Source of the DNA: Clostridium swellfunianum
GTDB lineage: Bacteria; Bacillota; Clostridia; Clostridiales; Clostridiaceae
Length of the DNA: 64,000 nucleotides
Assembly (NCBI RefSeq): GCF_023656515.1
Contig: NZ_JAMOFV010000006.1
Location: 872,336-936,335 of the forward strand
Direction: 5' to 3'
Shown here: positions 30,128-38,997 of the stretch, piece by piece
Position numbering within the stretch: position 1 is the first letter of the stretch
How the letters are laid out: every line of letters starts with the position of its first letter
Position numbers and translations under genes: made by a program
Notes under the pieces: model-generated
What the model was told of the DNA's origin: nothing
Database searches by the model: none
What the model saw: the letters and a program-made list of their open reading frames with translations, nothing else

Positions 30128-31096
30128 ATGAGCAGTGAAAAGAAAGAAGTACTATTAAAAATTCAAAACCTAAAAAAATATTTTAAGGTAAAAGGCAAGG
30201 GAGTTTTAAAGGCTGTTGATGACATAAGCTTTGATATATATAAAGGAGAAACCTTAGGCTTGGTTGGAGAATCAGGCTGCGGAAAGTCAACCTGCGGACG
30301 TACAATTTTGAGGATATATAATCCTACTGGGGGAACTGTAGAATTTAATGGTAAAGATGTTCATGAATTAACTGGCAGGGAAAAGAAAGAGTACAATAAA
30401 CGAGCACAAATGATATTTCAAGATCCGTACGCATCCTTAAATCCTAGAATGCTGGTTTCCAATATAATTGCTGAAGGCTTAGATGTTCATGATATTTTAC
30501 AGGGAGAAGAAAGAACCAAAAGGATAGACGAACTTTTAGAGTTAGTTGGTTTAAACAAAGAACATGCAAACCGTTTCCCACATGAATTTAGCGGTGGTCA
30601 AAGGCAGCGTATTGGAATAGCAAGAGCTCTTGCTGTTAATCCAGATTTTATAGTTTGTGATGAGCCTATTTCAGCACTTGATGTATCTGTTCAGGCTCAG
30701 GTAGTAAATCTCCTGCAGGACCTTCAAAATAAATACGGACTCACATACTTATTTATTGCTCATGATTTGTCTATGGTTAGGTATATATCTGATAGAGTAG
30801 CTGTTATGTATTTAGGTGCTATAGTGGAACTATCAAGCAGTAATGAAGTATATGAAAATGCACTGCATCCATACACTCAGGCACTGCTTTCTGCAATTCC
30901 AATTCCAGACCCGGATGTTCAGCAAAGCCGTCACCGCATAATACTTGAGGGGGATGTACCAAGCCCAATAAATCCTCCTAATGGCTGTAAATTTGCAGGA
31001 AGATGTGCTAAAGCAAAGGATATATGCAAAGACGATAGACCAGAGTTAAGAGAGTTGAAGCCAGGCCATTTTGTGGCTTGTCATCTTTATGATTAA
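30128..31096 (+). CDS. oppF: Oligopeptide ABC transporter ATPase OppF
   Basis: 322 residues. Walker A GESGCGKSTC, signature FSGGQRQRIG, Walker B FIVCDEPISALDVS and the His of IAHDLSM are present, plus the cysteine-containing C-terminal extension (CKFAGRCAKAKDIC). ATG 30128 is one base after the oppD stop and 9 nt from GGAGGTG. The upstream in-frame TTG at 30110 precedes that ribosome binding site and is rejected. It forms the ATPase heterodimer with OppD. Confidence 0.93.
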   Translation: MSSEKKEVLLKIQNLKKYFKVKGKGVLKAVDDISFDIYKGETLGLVGESGCGKSTCGRTILRIYNPTGGTVEFNGKDVHELTGREKKEYNKRAQMIFQDPYASLNPRMLVSNIIAEGLDVHDILQGEERTKRIDELLELVGLNKEHANRFPHEFSGGQRQRIGIARALAVNPDFIVCDEPISALDVSVQAQVVNLLQDLQNKYGLTYLFIAHDLSMVRYISDRVAVMYLGAIVELSSSNEVYENALHPYTQALLSAIPIPDPDVQQSRHRIILEGDVPSPINPPNGCKFAGRCAKAKDICKDDRPELRELKPGHFVACHLYD

Positions 31097-31114
31097 ATTT
31101 AATTGAAGTTTTTA

Positions 31115-31211
31115 AATGGCATGCTCAAGCTGATATGCTGCTTTTATGGTACACAGTTGAAATAATAAAACTGTTTCCATAAAGGCAGCAGTTCATACTG
31201 GGCATGCCATT
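31115..31211. repeat. 97-bp imperfect palindrome after oppF
   Basis: The ends AATGGCATGC and GCATGCCATT are perfect inverted repeats. Inward, TGCTGC/GCAGCA, TTTATGG/CCATAAA and ACAGTT/AACTGT continue the pairing to a loop near 31161-31170. A short hairpin at 58905-58930 begins and ends with nearly the same sequence. It may terminate opp transcription, but it lacks a T-tract, and its size suggests a mobile repeat unit. Confidence 0.65.
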
Positions 31212-31290
31212 AATTATTCTGTTTTCTAAGTCCTTTTAAGAACATTGTATTTACTTGGGTAACTGCTAAAAAGAAATATATAAACATACA

Positions 31291-31320
31291 TTGCATTTTT
31301 TCTCATCTTCCATGTATGAT
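31291..31320 (+). promoter_or_regulatory. Candidate promoter of the MFS transporter gene
   Basis: TTGCAT (31291-31296), 18-bp spacer, TATGAT (31315-31320), about 50 bp before the start codon. Confidence 0.45.
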
Positions 31321-31368
31321 TATAGAAGTGATATATGTTGTTAAAGTTTATTATAGGGGGAATGTATA

Positions 31369-32637
31369 TTGAGGATTGGGTTATTTAAGAAGGCAAAAAA
31401 AGAAATTGTGGTTTATTTTTTTATCTTGGCACTGACTGCCCTGGGACTTGGGCTTAGTGACGGTATTTTTTCTAACTACTTCAAGGAAGCTTATAATGTA
31501 AATGCCTTTCAAAGAGGATTAATTGAATTTCCAAGAGAGCTGCCTGGAATTCTTTCAACAGTTGTTATTTCCTTACTTTCATTTATAGGGGATATACGAA
31601 TATCAATAATTGCCCAGCTTTTAAGCTGCATAGGACTGCTGTTGCTAGGCTTTTTAACTCCGCCTTTTGCAGTAATGTGCATTTTTCTTTTCGTCAACTC
31701 TATGGGAATGCACTTATTCTTTCCACTGTCTGACGGTATAGGCATGTCTCTTATAAAAGGCGAGGAAGTAGGAAAGAGAATGGGGCAGTATAAAGGAGTC
31801 AGCACAGCTTTCAGCATGTTTGCAAGTATTTTAGTTTTTGTTGGCTTTAGGACTGGAATTTTCAGCCTCACATCACCTGTAAAGATTACTTTTGTTATTG
31901 GAGCATTAATTTTTGCAGTTGTATTCATCTTGTTTATTTATATGAACAAAATTGTAAAAATTCCAATCAAGCAAGATAGAAAGCTAAAATTTGTATTCCG
32001 AAGGGAATATAAATACTATTATATTCTTGCTATAATGACAGGTGTACAAAAACAGATAATGGCCGTTTATGGACCTTGGGTACTTATCGATCTTTTAAGC
32101 AAAAGGGCTGACACCATTGCAATTCTCGGTATAATAGGATCCTTTATAGGGATATTCTTTATTCCTGCCCTTGGCAGATGGCTTGATAGATATGGTATAA
32201 GAAAGATGCTTTATGCAGATGCGCTATCATTTATAGTAGTATATATTGCCTATGGTTTCCTGGCATCAGGATTTTCTTCAGGAATTTTAAGCAAGGTAGG
32301 CATACCTGTTATTTTAACCTTTGTACTAATTATATTAGACCGTATGTCAATGCAGATGAGCATGATAAAAACAATCTATCTCCGCTCCATTGCAGTGGAT
32401 AAATCTGAGATAACTCCAACTTTATCATTTGGCATGAGCATGGATCATATTGTATCCATAGTATGTGCATATATAGGGGGAATTATCTGGACTGCCTTTG
32501 GCCCTCAATATATATTCTTTTTTGCCGCTGTAGCATCCTTTGTAAATCTTGCCGTTGCAAAGCTTGCAGTAATAAATGAGGATAAAGGCTTAAAACCAAG
32601 AGTAAAAGTACAGGCAGTGGTAAATGAAGAGATGTAA
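31369..32637 (+). CDS. Major facilitator superfamily transporter
   Basis: 422 residues with 12 predicted membrane helices and the central cytoplasmic loop around residues 193-215 (KIVKIPIKQDRKLKF). The loop motif FIPALGRWLDRYGIRKML after helix 8 resembles the MFS motif-A repeat. It starts with TTG 31369 behind AGGGGGA. Alone between two hairpins and convergent with the sugar locus, so the context gives no substrate. It could be a drug or sugar exporter. Confidence 0.8.
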   Translation: MRIGLFKKAKKEIVVYFFILALTALGLGLSDGIFSNYFKEAYNVNAFQRGLIEFPRELPGILSTVVISLLSFIGDIRISIIAQLLSCIGLLLLGFLTPPFAVMCIFLFVNSMGMHLFFPLSDGIGMSLIKGEEVGKRMGQYKGVSTAFSMFASILVFVGFRTGIFSLTSPVKITFVIGALIFAVVFILFIYMNKIVKIPIKQDRKLKFVFRREYKYYYILAIMTGVQKQIMAVYGPWVLIDLLSKRADTIAILGIIGSFIGIFFIPALGRWLDRYGIRKMLYADALSFIVVYIAYGFLASGFSSGILSKVGIPVILTFVLIILDRMSMQMSMIKTIYLRSIAVDKSEITPTLSFGMSMDHIVSIVCAYIGGIIWTAFGPQYIFFFAAVASFVNLAVAKLAVINEDKGLKPRVKVQAVVNEEM

Positions 32638-32691
32638 CCAAATATATTTTAAATTAATATAACATAAATTTGGATATAGTTTTTAGCTTAA

Positions 32692-32736
32692 TAAGAGAAG
32701 CGGCATAAAAAGATATTTTTTAGACCGCTTCTCTTA
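32692..32736. terminator. Convergent terminator hairpin
   Basis: Perfect 12-bp stem TAAGAGAAGCGG/CCGCTTCTCTTA between the convergent MFS and SGNH genes. The 21-nt loop contains a T-run. The flanks are A/T-rich rather than a clean T-tract. Confidence 0.7.
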
Positions 32737-32771
32737 AATTATTTAACCTTGTTTGAATTTTTGACATACAA

Positions 32772-33443
32772 TCATAACAAGTTTTTTAAGGTTTTATAGA
32801 TATTTTCCGAATAAAATTTTGCGCCTAACTCATTAATATGAACTCCATCATCTTCATTGCTGTTTGTAAGATTAATTATAATAGAATACAAAGACTTAGA
32901 TTCGCAAAGCTTATTTATATCTAAAGTTGCAATGCAATGCTTTAGACCGAGTTCAACTATTTTACTGCAATACTTCTTAAGCTGGGCATTAGCACCACCT
33001 ATATTTTTATATAAATAATAAGGATGTCTTCTGTAGTAATAGGTTGCGCCACCGCCACAATTTTCATCGCCTATGTTTCCTTCTATTATTTTGTTAGGAG
33101 TCACAAGGACAGGAACTGCATTAATCTGTTTTGTAAGAAAAATAATTTTCTCTATATTTTCTTCAAATTGTTCTAAGGAAACCTTTGCTTCTTTGCTTCC
33201 GTCAGTTTTTATAAAGTGGTCATTCATGCCAAAATTTATTATTACATAATCAGGTTTATATTTAAGCACATCTTCTTCAATTCTAACTAAACCTTCCGAG
33301 GAAGTATTTCCACATACGCCGGAATTTATAACCCTGCAGCCTAAGGATTTTGCAAGGATATTTGTCCATTTATTTTCCTCTTTAACACCATAGCCAAAAG
33401 TAAGGCTGTCCCCAAAGGCTACTATAGTTTTACTCCTACTCAT
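32772..33443 (-). CDS. SGNH/GDSL-family hydrolase
   Basis: 223 residues. Block I FGDSLTFG carries the catalytic Ser, NFGMNDH is block III and DGVHINELG supplies the Asp-x-x-His. No signal peptide is seen, so it is cytoplasmic. ATG 33443 has AAGGAGG six bases upstream. An in-frame start further upstream would run into the oxidoreductase gene and lacks such a site. Members hydrolyse esters, and in this carbohydrate locus removal of O-acetyl groups from imported sugars is plausible. Last gene of a three-gene minus-strand unit. Confidence 0.83.
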   Translation of the reverse strand: MSRSKTIVAFGDSLTFGYGVKEENKWTNILAKSLGCRVINSGVCGNTSSEGLVRIEEDVLKYKPDYVIINFGMNDHFIKTDGSKEAKVSLEQFEENIEKIIFLTKQINAVPVLVTPNKIIEGNIGDENCGGGATYYYRRHPYYLYKNIGGANAQLKKYCSKIVELGLKHCIATLDINKLCESKSLYSIIINLTNSNEDDGVHINELGAKFYSENIYKTLKNLL

Positions 33444-33459
33444 CTCTAGCCTCCTTTTC

Positions 33460-35034
33460 TTAAACTGGATGTAGGGCAGGCCACTCAATTTCTATACCTT
33501 GTTTAATGAGAAGAGCTTGAAAGTCCTTCAAGTAGGTTTCATTATTTCTTAGTTCACGAGGAGTTATATTCTTTTCAAGACAGAAGGCAGCGGTATAACC
33601 AGAAGCTTCTCCAATGTTCCATTCTACTGGATGAAGCCTATAACATCCATTTGTTATATGTGTAGTTCCAATATTTTTGCAGGCAGCCAAAAGATTGTTC
33701 ATTCTAATAGGAATAAGACTGCCTAATGGTATCTGAAATGGAAGTGAGGAAATATCTACATAAGATCTTCCACCAGTGCTAGGATGAAGATCTATTCTGT
33801 AGCACCCAATTCCTACACTATCTTTAAACTCCTCAGCAGTTTTTCCCTGTCTCATTTCTTCCCCTATATGCTGTTCAAGTATTGTAAATTCAGCTTTGAT
33901 ACGTCTTGATTCACGTATGTAGGGCTGCATTGCAAGACCATCTTCTGTACCGACAATATCTTTCCTTAATCTAAGACCAGGATATCCTGTTTTTCCATCA
34001 GGCCTTGGAGCCTCTGTTTGCAGCCAATAAAGCAATGAAAGGCTTAACTGTTTTGCATTATCAAGATGTTTTTCTACTTCTTCAGCACTTAGTTCAAAAA
34101 TAGGTCCAATCCAATAGTCATTTTGCGGCCAGTTAACTAATGTTATATCGCTTTGAAAGGTTCCAGGCTCAAAATTGTTTTTATCTACAATTCTTCTATA
34201 TTCCCACAAGGATAATTTATCCTCATGAGGAAACAATACAGATTCTCTAGGCTGCAAAGTATGAGGAACAAGAATTTGCCAGCTTAAATTTTTATCAGGC
34301 CAAAAATCAGCCTTATAATTTTTCCAGTATTCATAGTCTTTTGGCTTATCTATTGTATGGTCTTCTCCCTCTATATAATCCACGGCAAAGCACCAAGTTA
34401 TAGCTTGCATATCAAGAGGTTCTGCATTACCAGGCAGTGCATGAAGCTCTCCAGTTTGCTCTATAGATTCAGAGCCTGTAATATATTCTGTCCCTGATAG
34501 AGGAAGCAAATCTCCACATTCTGTTGCATCTAAAAAGTAAGGAGCAACAAGCAAATATTCTTCCAGGCTGTCAAAATTTCTTATAGTTACTGAAATTATT
34601 TTATCTTTAAGGGTTTCAACTGAAACAGCTTTGCAACTAGTGAGTATTGTTACCTTTCCTGCGCTTATATAAGGAGCAAGCAAATTATTTAATACGCTTA
34701 AAGCTGCCTTTGGCTCATGACATACCTTTCCTACCCAAGCATTTCCTGGGTTTAAATGAATATTGTTTCTAGCTTTCTCAGTTACAGGGTAGTTGGTTTT
34801 GTAATAATCTCTTATTTTATTTCTAAAATTTCTATAGCTGGCTGTGCAGCCAAACTGCTCAATCCAAGGGTGCTCGTCCGGTGGCACTGCCTGATTGGTA
34901 AGCTGACCACCAATCCAGTGAGTATCTTCTGTCATGATAACGCTTTTACCTGATTTTGCAGCAGCAAGAGCAGCAGAGACTCCCCCAAGACTTCCGCCAA
35001 TAATAACCACATCTGAGTAAAGAGTTTTAAGCAT
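33460..35034 (-). CDS. FAD-dependent oxidoreductase
   Basis: 524 residues. The N-terminal Rossmann motif reads IIGGSLGGVSAALAAAKSG (about 11-29), followed by WIGGQLTNQ. It belongs to the large FAD-dependent oxidoreductase group (PF12831-like) that is often found in bacterial carbohydrate clusters. No secretion signal. It overlaps the ROK kinase gene by 8 bp, so the two are coupled. Its substrate is unknown. Oxidation of a sugar or sugar derivative is inferred from the neighbours only. Confidence 0.82.
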   Translation of the reverse strand: MLKTLYSDVVIIGGSLGGVSAALAAAKSGKSVIMTEDTHWIGGQLTNQAVPPDEHPWIEQFGCTASYRNFRNKIRDYYKTNYPVTEKARNNIHLNPGNAWVGKVCHEPKAALSVLNNLLAPYISAGKVTILTSCKAVSVETLKDKIISVTIRNFDSLEEYLLVAPYFLDATECGDLLPLSGTEYITGSESIEQTGELHALPGNAEPLDMQAITWCFAVDYIEGEDHTIDKPKDYEYWKNYKADFWPDKNLSWQILVPHTLQPRESVLFPHEDKLSLWEYRRIVDKNNFEPGTFQSDITLVNWPQNDYWIGPIFELSAEEVEKHLDNAKQLSLSLLYWLQTEAPRPDGKTGYPGLRLRKDIVGTEDGLAMQPYIRESRRIKAEFTILEQHIGEEMRQGKTAEEFKDSVGIGCYRIDLHPSTGGRSYVDISSLPFQIPLGSLIPIRMNNLLAACKNIGTTHITNGCYRLHPVEWNIGEASGYTAAFCLEKNITPRELRNNETYLKDFQALLIKQGIEIEWPALHPV

Positions 35035-35971
35035 TTATTTTTACCTCCTGTTTTTGGTTTTTTAAAGCTATATAGCAAGCACCATAAATTCCAGCATCAT
35101 TGTTAAGCTTAGCTTGTACAATTTTGGTATGAGAAGCATAGGCTTTCATAACTTTTGTTTGAAACCTATTATTTATCTCTTTAAAAAAGGCATCGCCTTG
35201 AGCAGATATGCCGCCGCCTATAACGATTAAGCCAGGGTCAAGAATATGGGTAAGGCTAACTAAGCCATTGACAACATGATTTAAAAATTCATCATAAACC
35301 TTACAGGCTAGTTCTTCTTTTGCAAATACCTTATCCATTATTTCTTCACCGGTTATATTTTCTACTTTGAGGCCTTGAGAATCAGCTCCTCTTAGATACA
35401 TTCTTATAAAAGCTGAGGTAGAGGCGTATCTCTCGTAGCATCCAAAGGATCCACAGTTGCAATCTTCTCCATTTTCTACAAGAATCATATGTCCAAGTTC
35501 TCCAGCGCCAGAACCTATACCTTTATAAATCTTGTTGTTTATAACAATAGCACCCCCAACTCCTGTTCCTAGGGTTAAACAAAGAAAGGTATCACTTCCT
35601 ATTGCAGCTCCCTTCCACATCTCTCCAAGAGCAGCGGAGTTTACATCGTTTTCAACATACACATTGATATTTAGCTCTTTGGATATAACCTCTGATAGTT
35701 TAGCTCCTGTATAGCCAGGCAGATTTCCCGAGGCTGAAATTATTTCTCCTTTATCACTGTCTACCACACCTGCTGTACTTATTCCTAAGGAATCAATCTC
35801 ATACTCTTTCAAAAGTTCTTTAGTTTGAGAAATTATAGCTTCAGGAATAGTTTTTCTGCAGTTTATCAAAGGAGTTGAAAATTTATTTTTATAAAGAATT
35901 TCTCCATTAGAATTGATAATTGCAAGCTTTATAAAGGTACCTCCTACGTCAAAACAAGCAATATTCTTCAT
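35027..35971 (-). CDS. ROK-family sugar kinase
   Basis: 314 residues. ATP-binding DVGGTFIKLAI near the N terminus, the ROK signature with zinc-binding cysteines CNCGSFGCYERYAS (about 174-187) and the GTGVGGAIV phosphate loop are present. An in-frame start five codons earlier exists, but ATG 35971 directly follows GGGAGGTAACT. Family members phosphorylate glucose, GlcNAc or ManNAc at O6. With nanE and nagA in the same locus, an N-acetylhexosamine kinase is the likely role. Confidence 0.85.
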   Translation of the reverse strand: MKNIACFDVGGTFIKLAIINSNGEILYKNKFSTPLINCRKTIPEAIISQTKELLKEYEIDSLGISTAGVVDSDKGEIISASGNLPGYTGAKLSEVISKELNINVYVENDVNSAALGEMWKGAAIGSDTFLCLTLGTGVGGAIVINNKIYKGIGSGAGELGHMILVENGEDCNCGSFGCYERYASTSAFIRMYLRGADSQGLKVENITGEEIMDKVFAKEELACKVYDEFLNHVVNGLVSLTHILDPGLIVIGGGISAQGDAFFKEINNRFQTKVMKAYASHTKIVQAKLNNDAGIYGACYIALKNQKQEVKINA

Positions 35972-36096
35972 AGTTACCTCCCACAATGTTAAATATTATA
36001 TAATTACACCTTATAAATATAGCTTTTATAGCGGTATCAGTATAGACTACTATATTAATTTTTTCAGTAATATATTAACCAGTTTCTTTTGTATGC

Positions 36097-36125
36097 TTGA
36101 AAAGGTGTCTAAAATTAGCTATAAA
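36097..36125 (+). promoter_or_regulatory. Promoter of the plus-strand sugar operon
   Basis: TTGAAA (36097-36102), 17-bp spacer, TATAAA (36120-36125), about 43 bp before the Gfo/Idh gene, in the divergent region between ROK and Gfo/Idh genes. A TATAAT at 36138-36143 is an alternative -10. Confidence 0.6.
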
Positions 36126-36164
36126 GAAGGAAAGCTTATAATTTAAAATTTAGAAGGATAATAG

Positions 36165-37064
36165 GTGATGAAAAAAAGTGTTTTTAGAATAGGAATCCTA
36201 GGTTCCGACAGCTCCCATGCTGAAGTTTTTTCAAAGCTAATAAATAACCCTCTGCCTGAAAATGGGGGATTATTATTCAAGGACTGCAAGGTAACAGCTA
36301 TCTATGGTCATGATGAACAGAGGACAAAAGAAGTGGCACAAAGGTCGCAAATTGAATTTATAGCTGAAAAAGCTGAGGAGCTATTAGATAAAGTTGACGC
36401 TATTATGGTTGTGTTTAGAGATGGAAATCTTCATGCACAGTATGCTCTTCCCTTTATAAAGATAGGAATACCTACTTGGATAGATAAACCTTTTACTGTA
36501 AAGGATGAGGATGCAGAAGAAATAGTAATGGCAGCAAAGAGATATAATACCTTAGTAACAGGTGGTTCAACCTGCAAATATGCAGAAAAAATTCTAAGGG
36601 CTAAGGATATAGTTAAAAGCAATAATCTTGGAAGAATCGAAGCAGCTTCAATAAGCTTTAATGCAGGCTTTAACGATCCCTATGGCGGAATTTATTTTTA
36701 TGGAGCTCATCTTGTAGAAATGGCTCTTGAAGTTTTCGGTTATAATCCTAAGGCTGTTAGTTCTAGTATAAGCTCCGATGGTATGATTTCTGTGTTAAAG
36801 TATGAAGATTATGAAGTAAGTCTAAATTTTATAGAGAAATTAGATAAGGGTACTTTAAACATTTATGGAGAAAAACAGAATATAACTTATGAAATAGATA
36901 TATCAAAGGTATATATGGAAGGACTTCAACGATTTGTTGAAATGCTTAGAACAAGGAAGGCACCTTTTAAGCTTGATAATATGCTTAAGGTGGTTAGGGT
37001 ATTTAATGCTATAGTAAAATCCCTCGAAGTTAAAAGTGAAATAATTATTAGGGCGGTGGAATGA
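36165..37064 (+). CDS. Gfo/Idh/MocA-family oxidoreductase
   Basis: 299 residues. The N-terminal Rossmann fold starts RIGILGSDSSHAEVFS. WIDKPFTVKDEDAEE (about 105) is the usual Lys-Pro block, which positions the cofactor and substrate. The C-terminal domain contains GAHLVEMALEVFG with a His in the expected catalytic area. NAD(P)-dependent oxidation or reduction of a sugar or cyclitol is expected. GTG 36165 or ATG 36168 are both possible starts. It is first in the plus-strand operon and ends 1 bp before the next gene. Confidence 0.83.
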   Translation: MMKKSVFRIGILGSDSSHAEVFSKLINNPLPENGGLLFKDCKVTAIYGHDEQRTKEVAQRSQIEFIAEKAEELLDKVDAIMVVFRDGNLHAQYALPFIKIGIPTWIDKPFTVKDEDAEEIVMAAKRYNTLVTGGSTCKYAEKILRAKDIVKSNNLGRIEAASISFNAGFNDPYGGIYFYGAHLVEMALEVFGYNPKAVSSSISSDGMISVLKYEDYEVSLNFIEKLDKGTLNIYGEKQNITYEIDISKVYMEGLQRFVEMLRTRKAPFKLDNMLKVVRVFNAIVKSLEVKSEIIIRAVE

Positions 37065-37065
37065 A

Positions 37066-38979
37066 TTGAATAATAAAATTGCAGTTATAACTAATGATGA
37101 GAGTGACATACTTACAATCCTAAAGGACAACAAGTTAGAGATTTCTATTTTTAAGCCAGGAGAAATAAATAATGACAGTTTTGATGAATACGGTTCCATT
37201 ATTATATTAGGCGGTACAGCAGAGACTCCAATTTTACTTGAAGCTAGAGAAAGAATACTGGTGGAAGAACAGCTTAAGAAAGGAAAACGTATTTTGGCAG
37301 AATATTGCGGCAGCATAGGTACAGTATATTTTGAAACTCCTTCAAGCACAAGATATGAAAGATTGGCATTTTGCTTAAAGGAGGAGCAAATTGAGGATAT
37401 GGCATATGGGGATATATTGGATGACCAAAGTGGAATGAGGATCAGACCCCATGCTATAACAATAGCAAAGAATTCTCCTATACTTCAATATGTAAATGTG
37501 CACTGCCATAAAAGTATTGAGGAAGATAAATTAAAGGTGGCTTGTGAAGAAGTTGAAAATAGAGCTCTATGGCTGGAGAAGGAAAATCTTATGATTTGTT
37601 CCTTTAGACTTTCAAACTTTGCTAAAGCAAGATTCTCTCCTATGTTTAAGATGAGAAACATTGTGAAGTATATACTAGACTGGGTTACCGGGCACAATAT
37701 TAAAATCTCTATAAAAAATCACTACTTTGTAAAAGGGAACGTAGAGCAAGGAGATTTTGAAGAAGAACTTAAAAGTTGTGTTCAAGCTTCTATGAATTGG
37801 TTTAAAAAAGCAGATATATTAATAAGTAATGGAAAAGGTGGAGTAAGAGAAGGGCTTGCTACTGAGATTTATTCCAATGGTGTACAAAGATATTTTGATT
37901 TAATAAGGACAGACTGCACTGGGGAGGTTTCGCTTGCTTACTTTATGGACTACCTAGTAAATGGGAATGAAGAAAGTTTAAAAATTTCAGATAGCCTTTC
38001 AAGTTTTTGCTTTGATTATATGGTTTGCAGAGAAGATAACCATCTTAAAGGCATGATGAGATGGACAAACCAGGCTTGGGAGGTATGCTACCAGGATGAT
38101 GTTGCAAGGGCTATTATACCATACATGCTTAAGTGCGTTTATACTGGAAGAAAAGAGTATATAAGCGACTGTATAGATATTTTATACTTCCTTATTAACA
38201 CCACAGGAACTGATGGTACGAGAGTATTTAGAACAGATAATATAGATTTAACTGAAGAACAGATAAAGAAGCTTAACAATACTCCAGGAAATCTTCCGAG
38301 TGCCCATTATAATGCCTATTATCACGCAGCACTTCTTCTAGGCTATAAGCTTACTAAAATAGAAGAATTTAGGGCTGTGGCGGTAAGGGGATTAACTGCC
38401 ATTATGAAAGCATACCCTGAAACAACAAGAGAGCAAAGTCAGACAGAAGAATACTGCAGACTCATTTTTCCACTGAGCTTGTTATATTGGGTAACAGGAG
38501 AAGAAATTCATAAAAATTGGCTTTATAAGGCTTCTGAGGATCTTCAAAGCTTTAAACATTCTTCTGGTGCATATCTTGAGTGGGATGAAGGTTATAAAGC
38601 TTCAATGAGAAATACAAAAGGAGACGGAGAGTGCTCTCTTCTTTCCAAAAACGGAGATGCTGTTGTAGATCTTTTGTATTCTAACAACTGGCTGCCTTTG
38701 GCTTTTATCCAAGCCTATCTTGTTACAAAGGATGATTTTTTTAAAAAGTTTTGGGAAAATACGGCTAAATTTATGATTTCCTCCCAAATACAAAGTGAAG
38801 ATGAAAAAATAAATGGTGCCTGGGCAAGAGGGTTTGATCCAGATATTATGGAGTATTTTGGTTCTCCTGCAGATGCGGGCTGGGGGCCATGGGCTATTGA
38901 ATCAGGCTGGACAGTGGCGGAGATTGCAGCTGGACTAATGATGGGACTTGCTTTCGATAAAATAAAAAAATTCTATTAA
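37066..38979 (+). CDS. Unrecognised 637-residue protein, GATase-like N terminus plus helical toroid-like C terminus
   Basis: No family is recognised with confidence. Residues 1-100 look like an alpha/beta domain (strand IAVITN, strand IIILGG, then a helix and RILAEYCGS), similar in layout to ThuA or class-I amidotransferase-like domains. From about 225 the sequence is mostly helical, with repeated pairs such as YNAYYHAALLLGYKLT and CRLIFPLSLLYWVTG, and a Trp/Gly-rich end (GAWARGFDPD, GWGPWAIESGWT), resembling (alpha/alpha)6 sugar-processing enzymes. No signal peptide. TTG 37066 is the start, 1 bp after the Gfo/Idh stop, with GGTGGA upstream. A carbohydrate-active enzyme is suspected from position and fold impression only. 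Confidence 0.6.
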   Translation: MNNKIAVITNDESDILTILKDNKLEISIFKPGEINNDSFDEYGSIIILGGTAETPILLEARERILVEEQLKKGKRILAEYCGSIGTVYFETPSSTRYERLAFCLKEEQIEDMAYGDILDDQSGMRIRPHAITIAKNSPILQYVNVHCHKSIEEDKLKVACEEVENRALWLEKENLMICSFRLSNFAKARFSPMFKMRNIVKYILDWVTGHNIKISIKNHYFVKGNVEQGDFEEELKSCVQASMNWFKKADILISNGKGGVREGLATEIYSNGVQRYFDLIRTDCTGEVSLAYFMDYLVNGNEESLKISDSLSSFCFDYMVCREDNHLKGMMRWTNQAWEVCYQDDVARAIIPYMLKCVYTGRKEYISDCIDILYFLINTTGTDGTRVFRTDNIDLTEEQIKKLNNTPGNLPSAHYNAYYHAALLLGYKLTKIEEFRAVAVRGLTAIMKAYPETTREQSQTEEYCRLIFPLSLLYWVTGEEIHKNWLYKASEDLQSFKHSSGAYLEWDEGYKASMRNTKGDGECSLLSKNGDAVVDLLYSNNWLPLAFIQAYLVTKDDFFKKFWENTAKFMISSQIQSEDEKINGAWARGFDPDIMEYFGSPADAGWGPWAIESGWTVAEIAAGLMMGLAFDKIKKFY

Positions 38980-38997
38980 TAAAGGTGGAGGAAGAGC

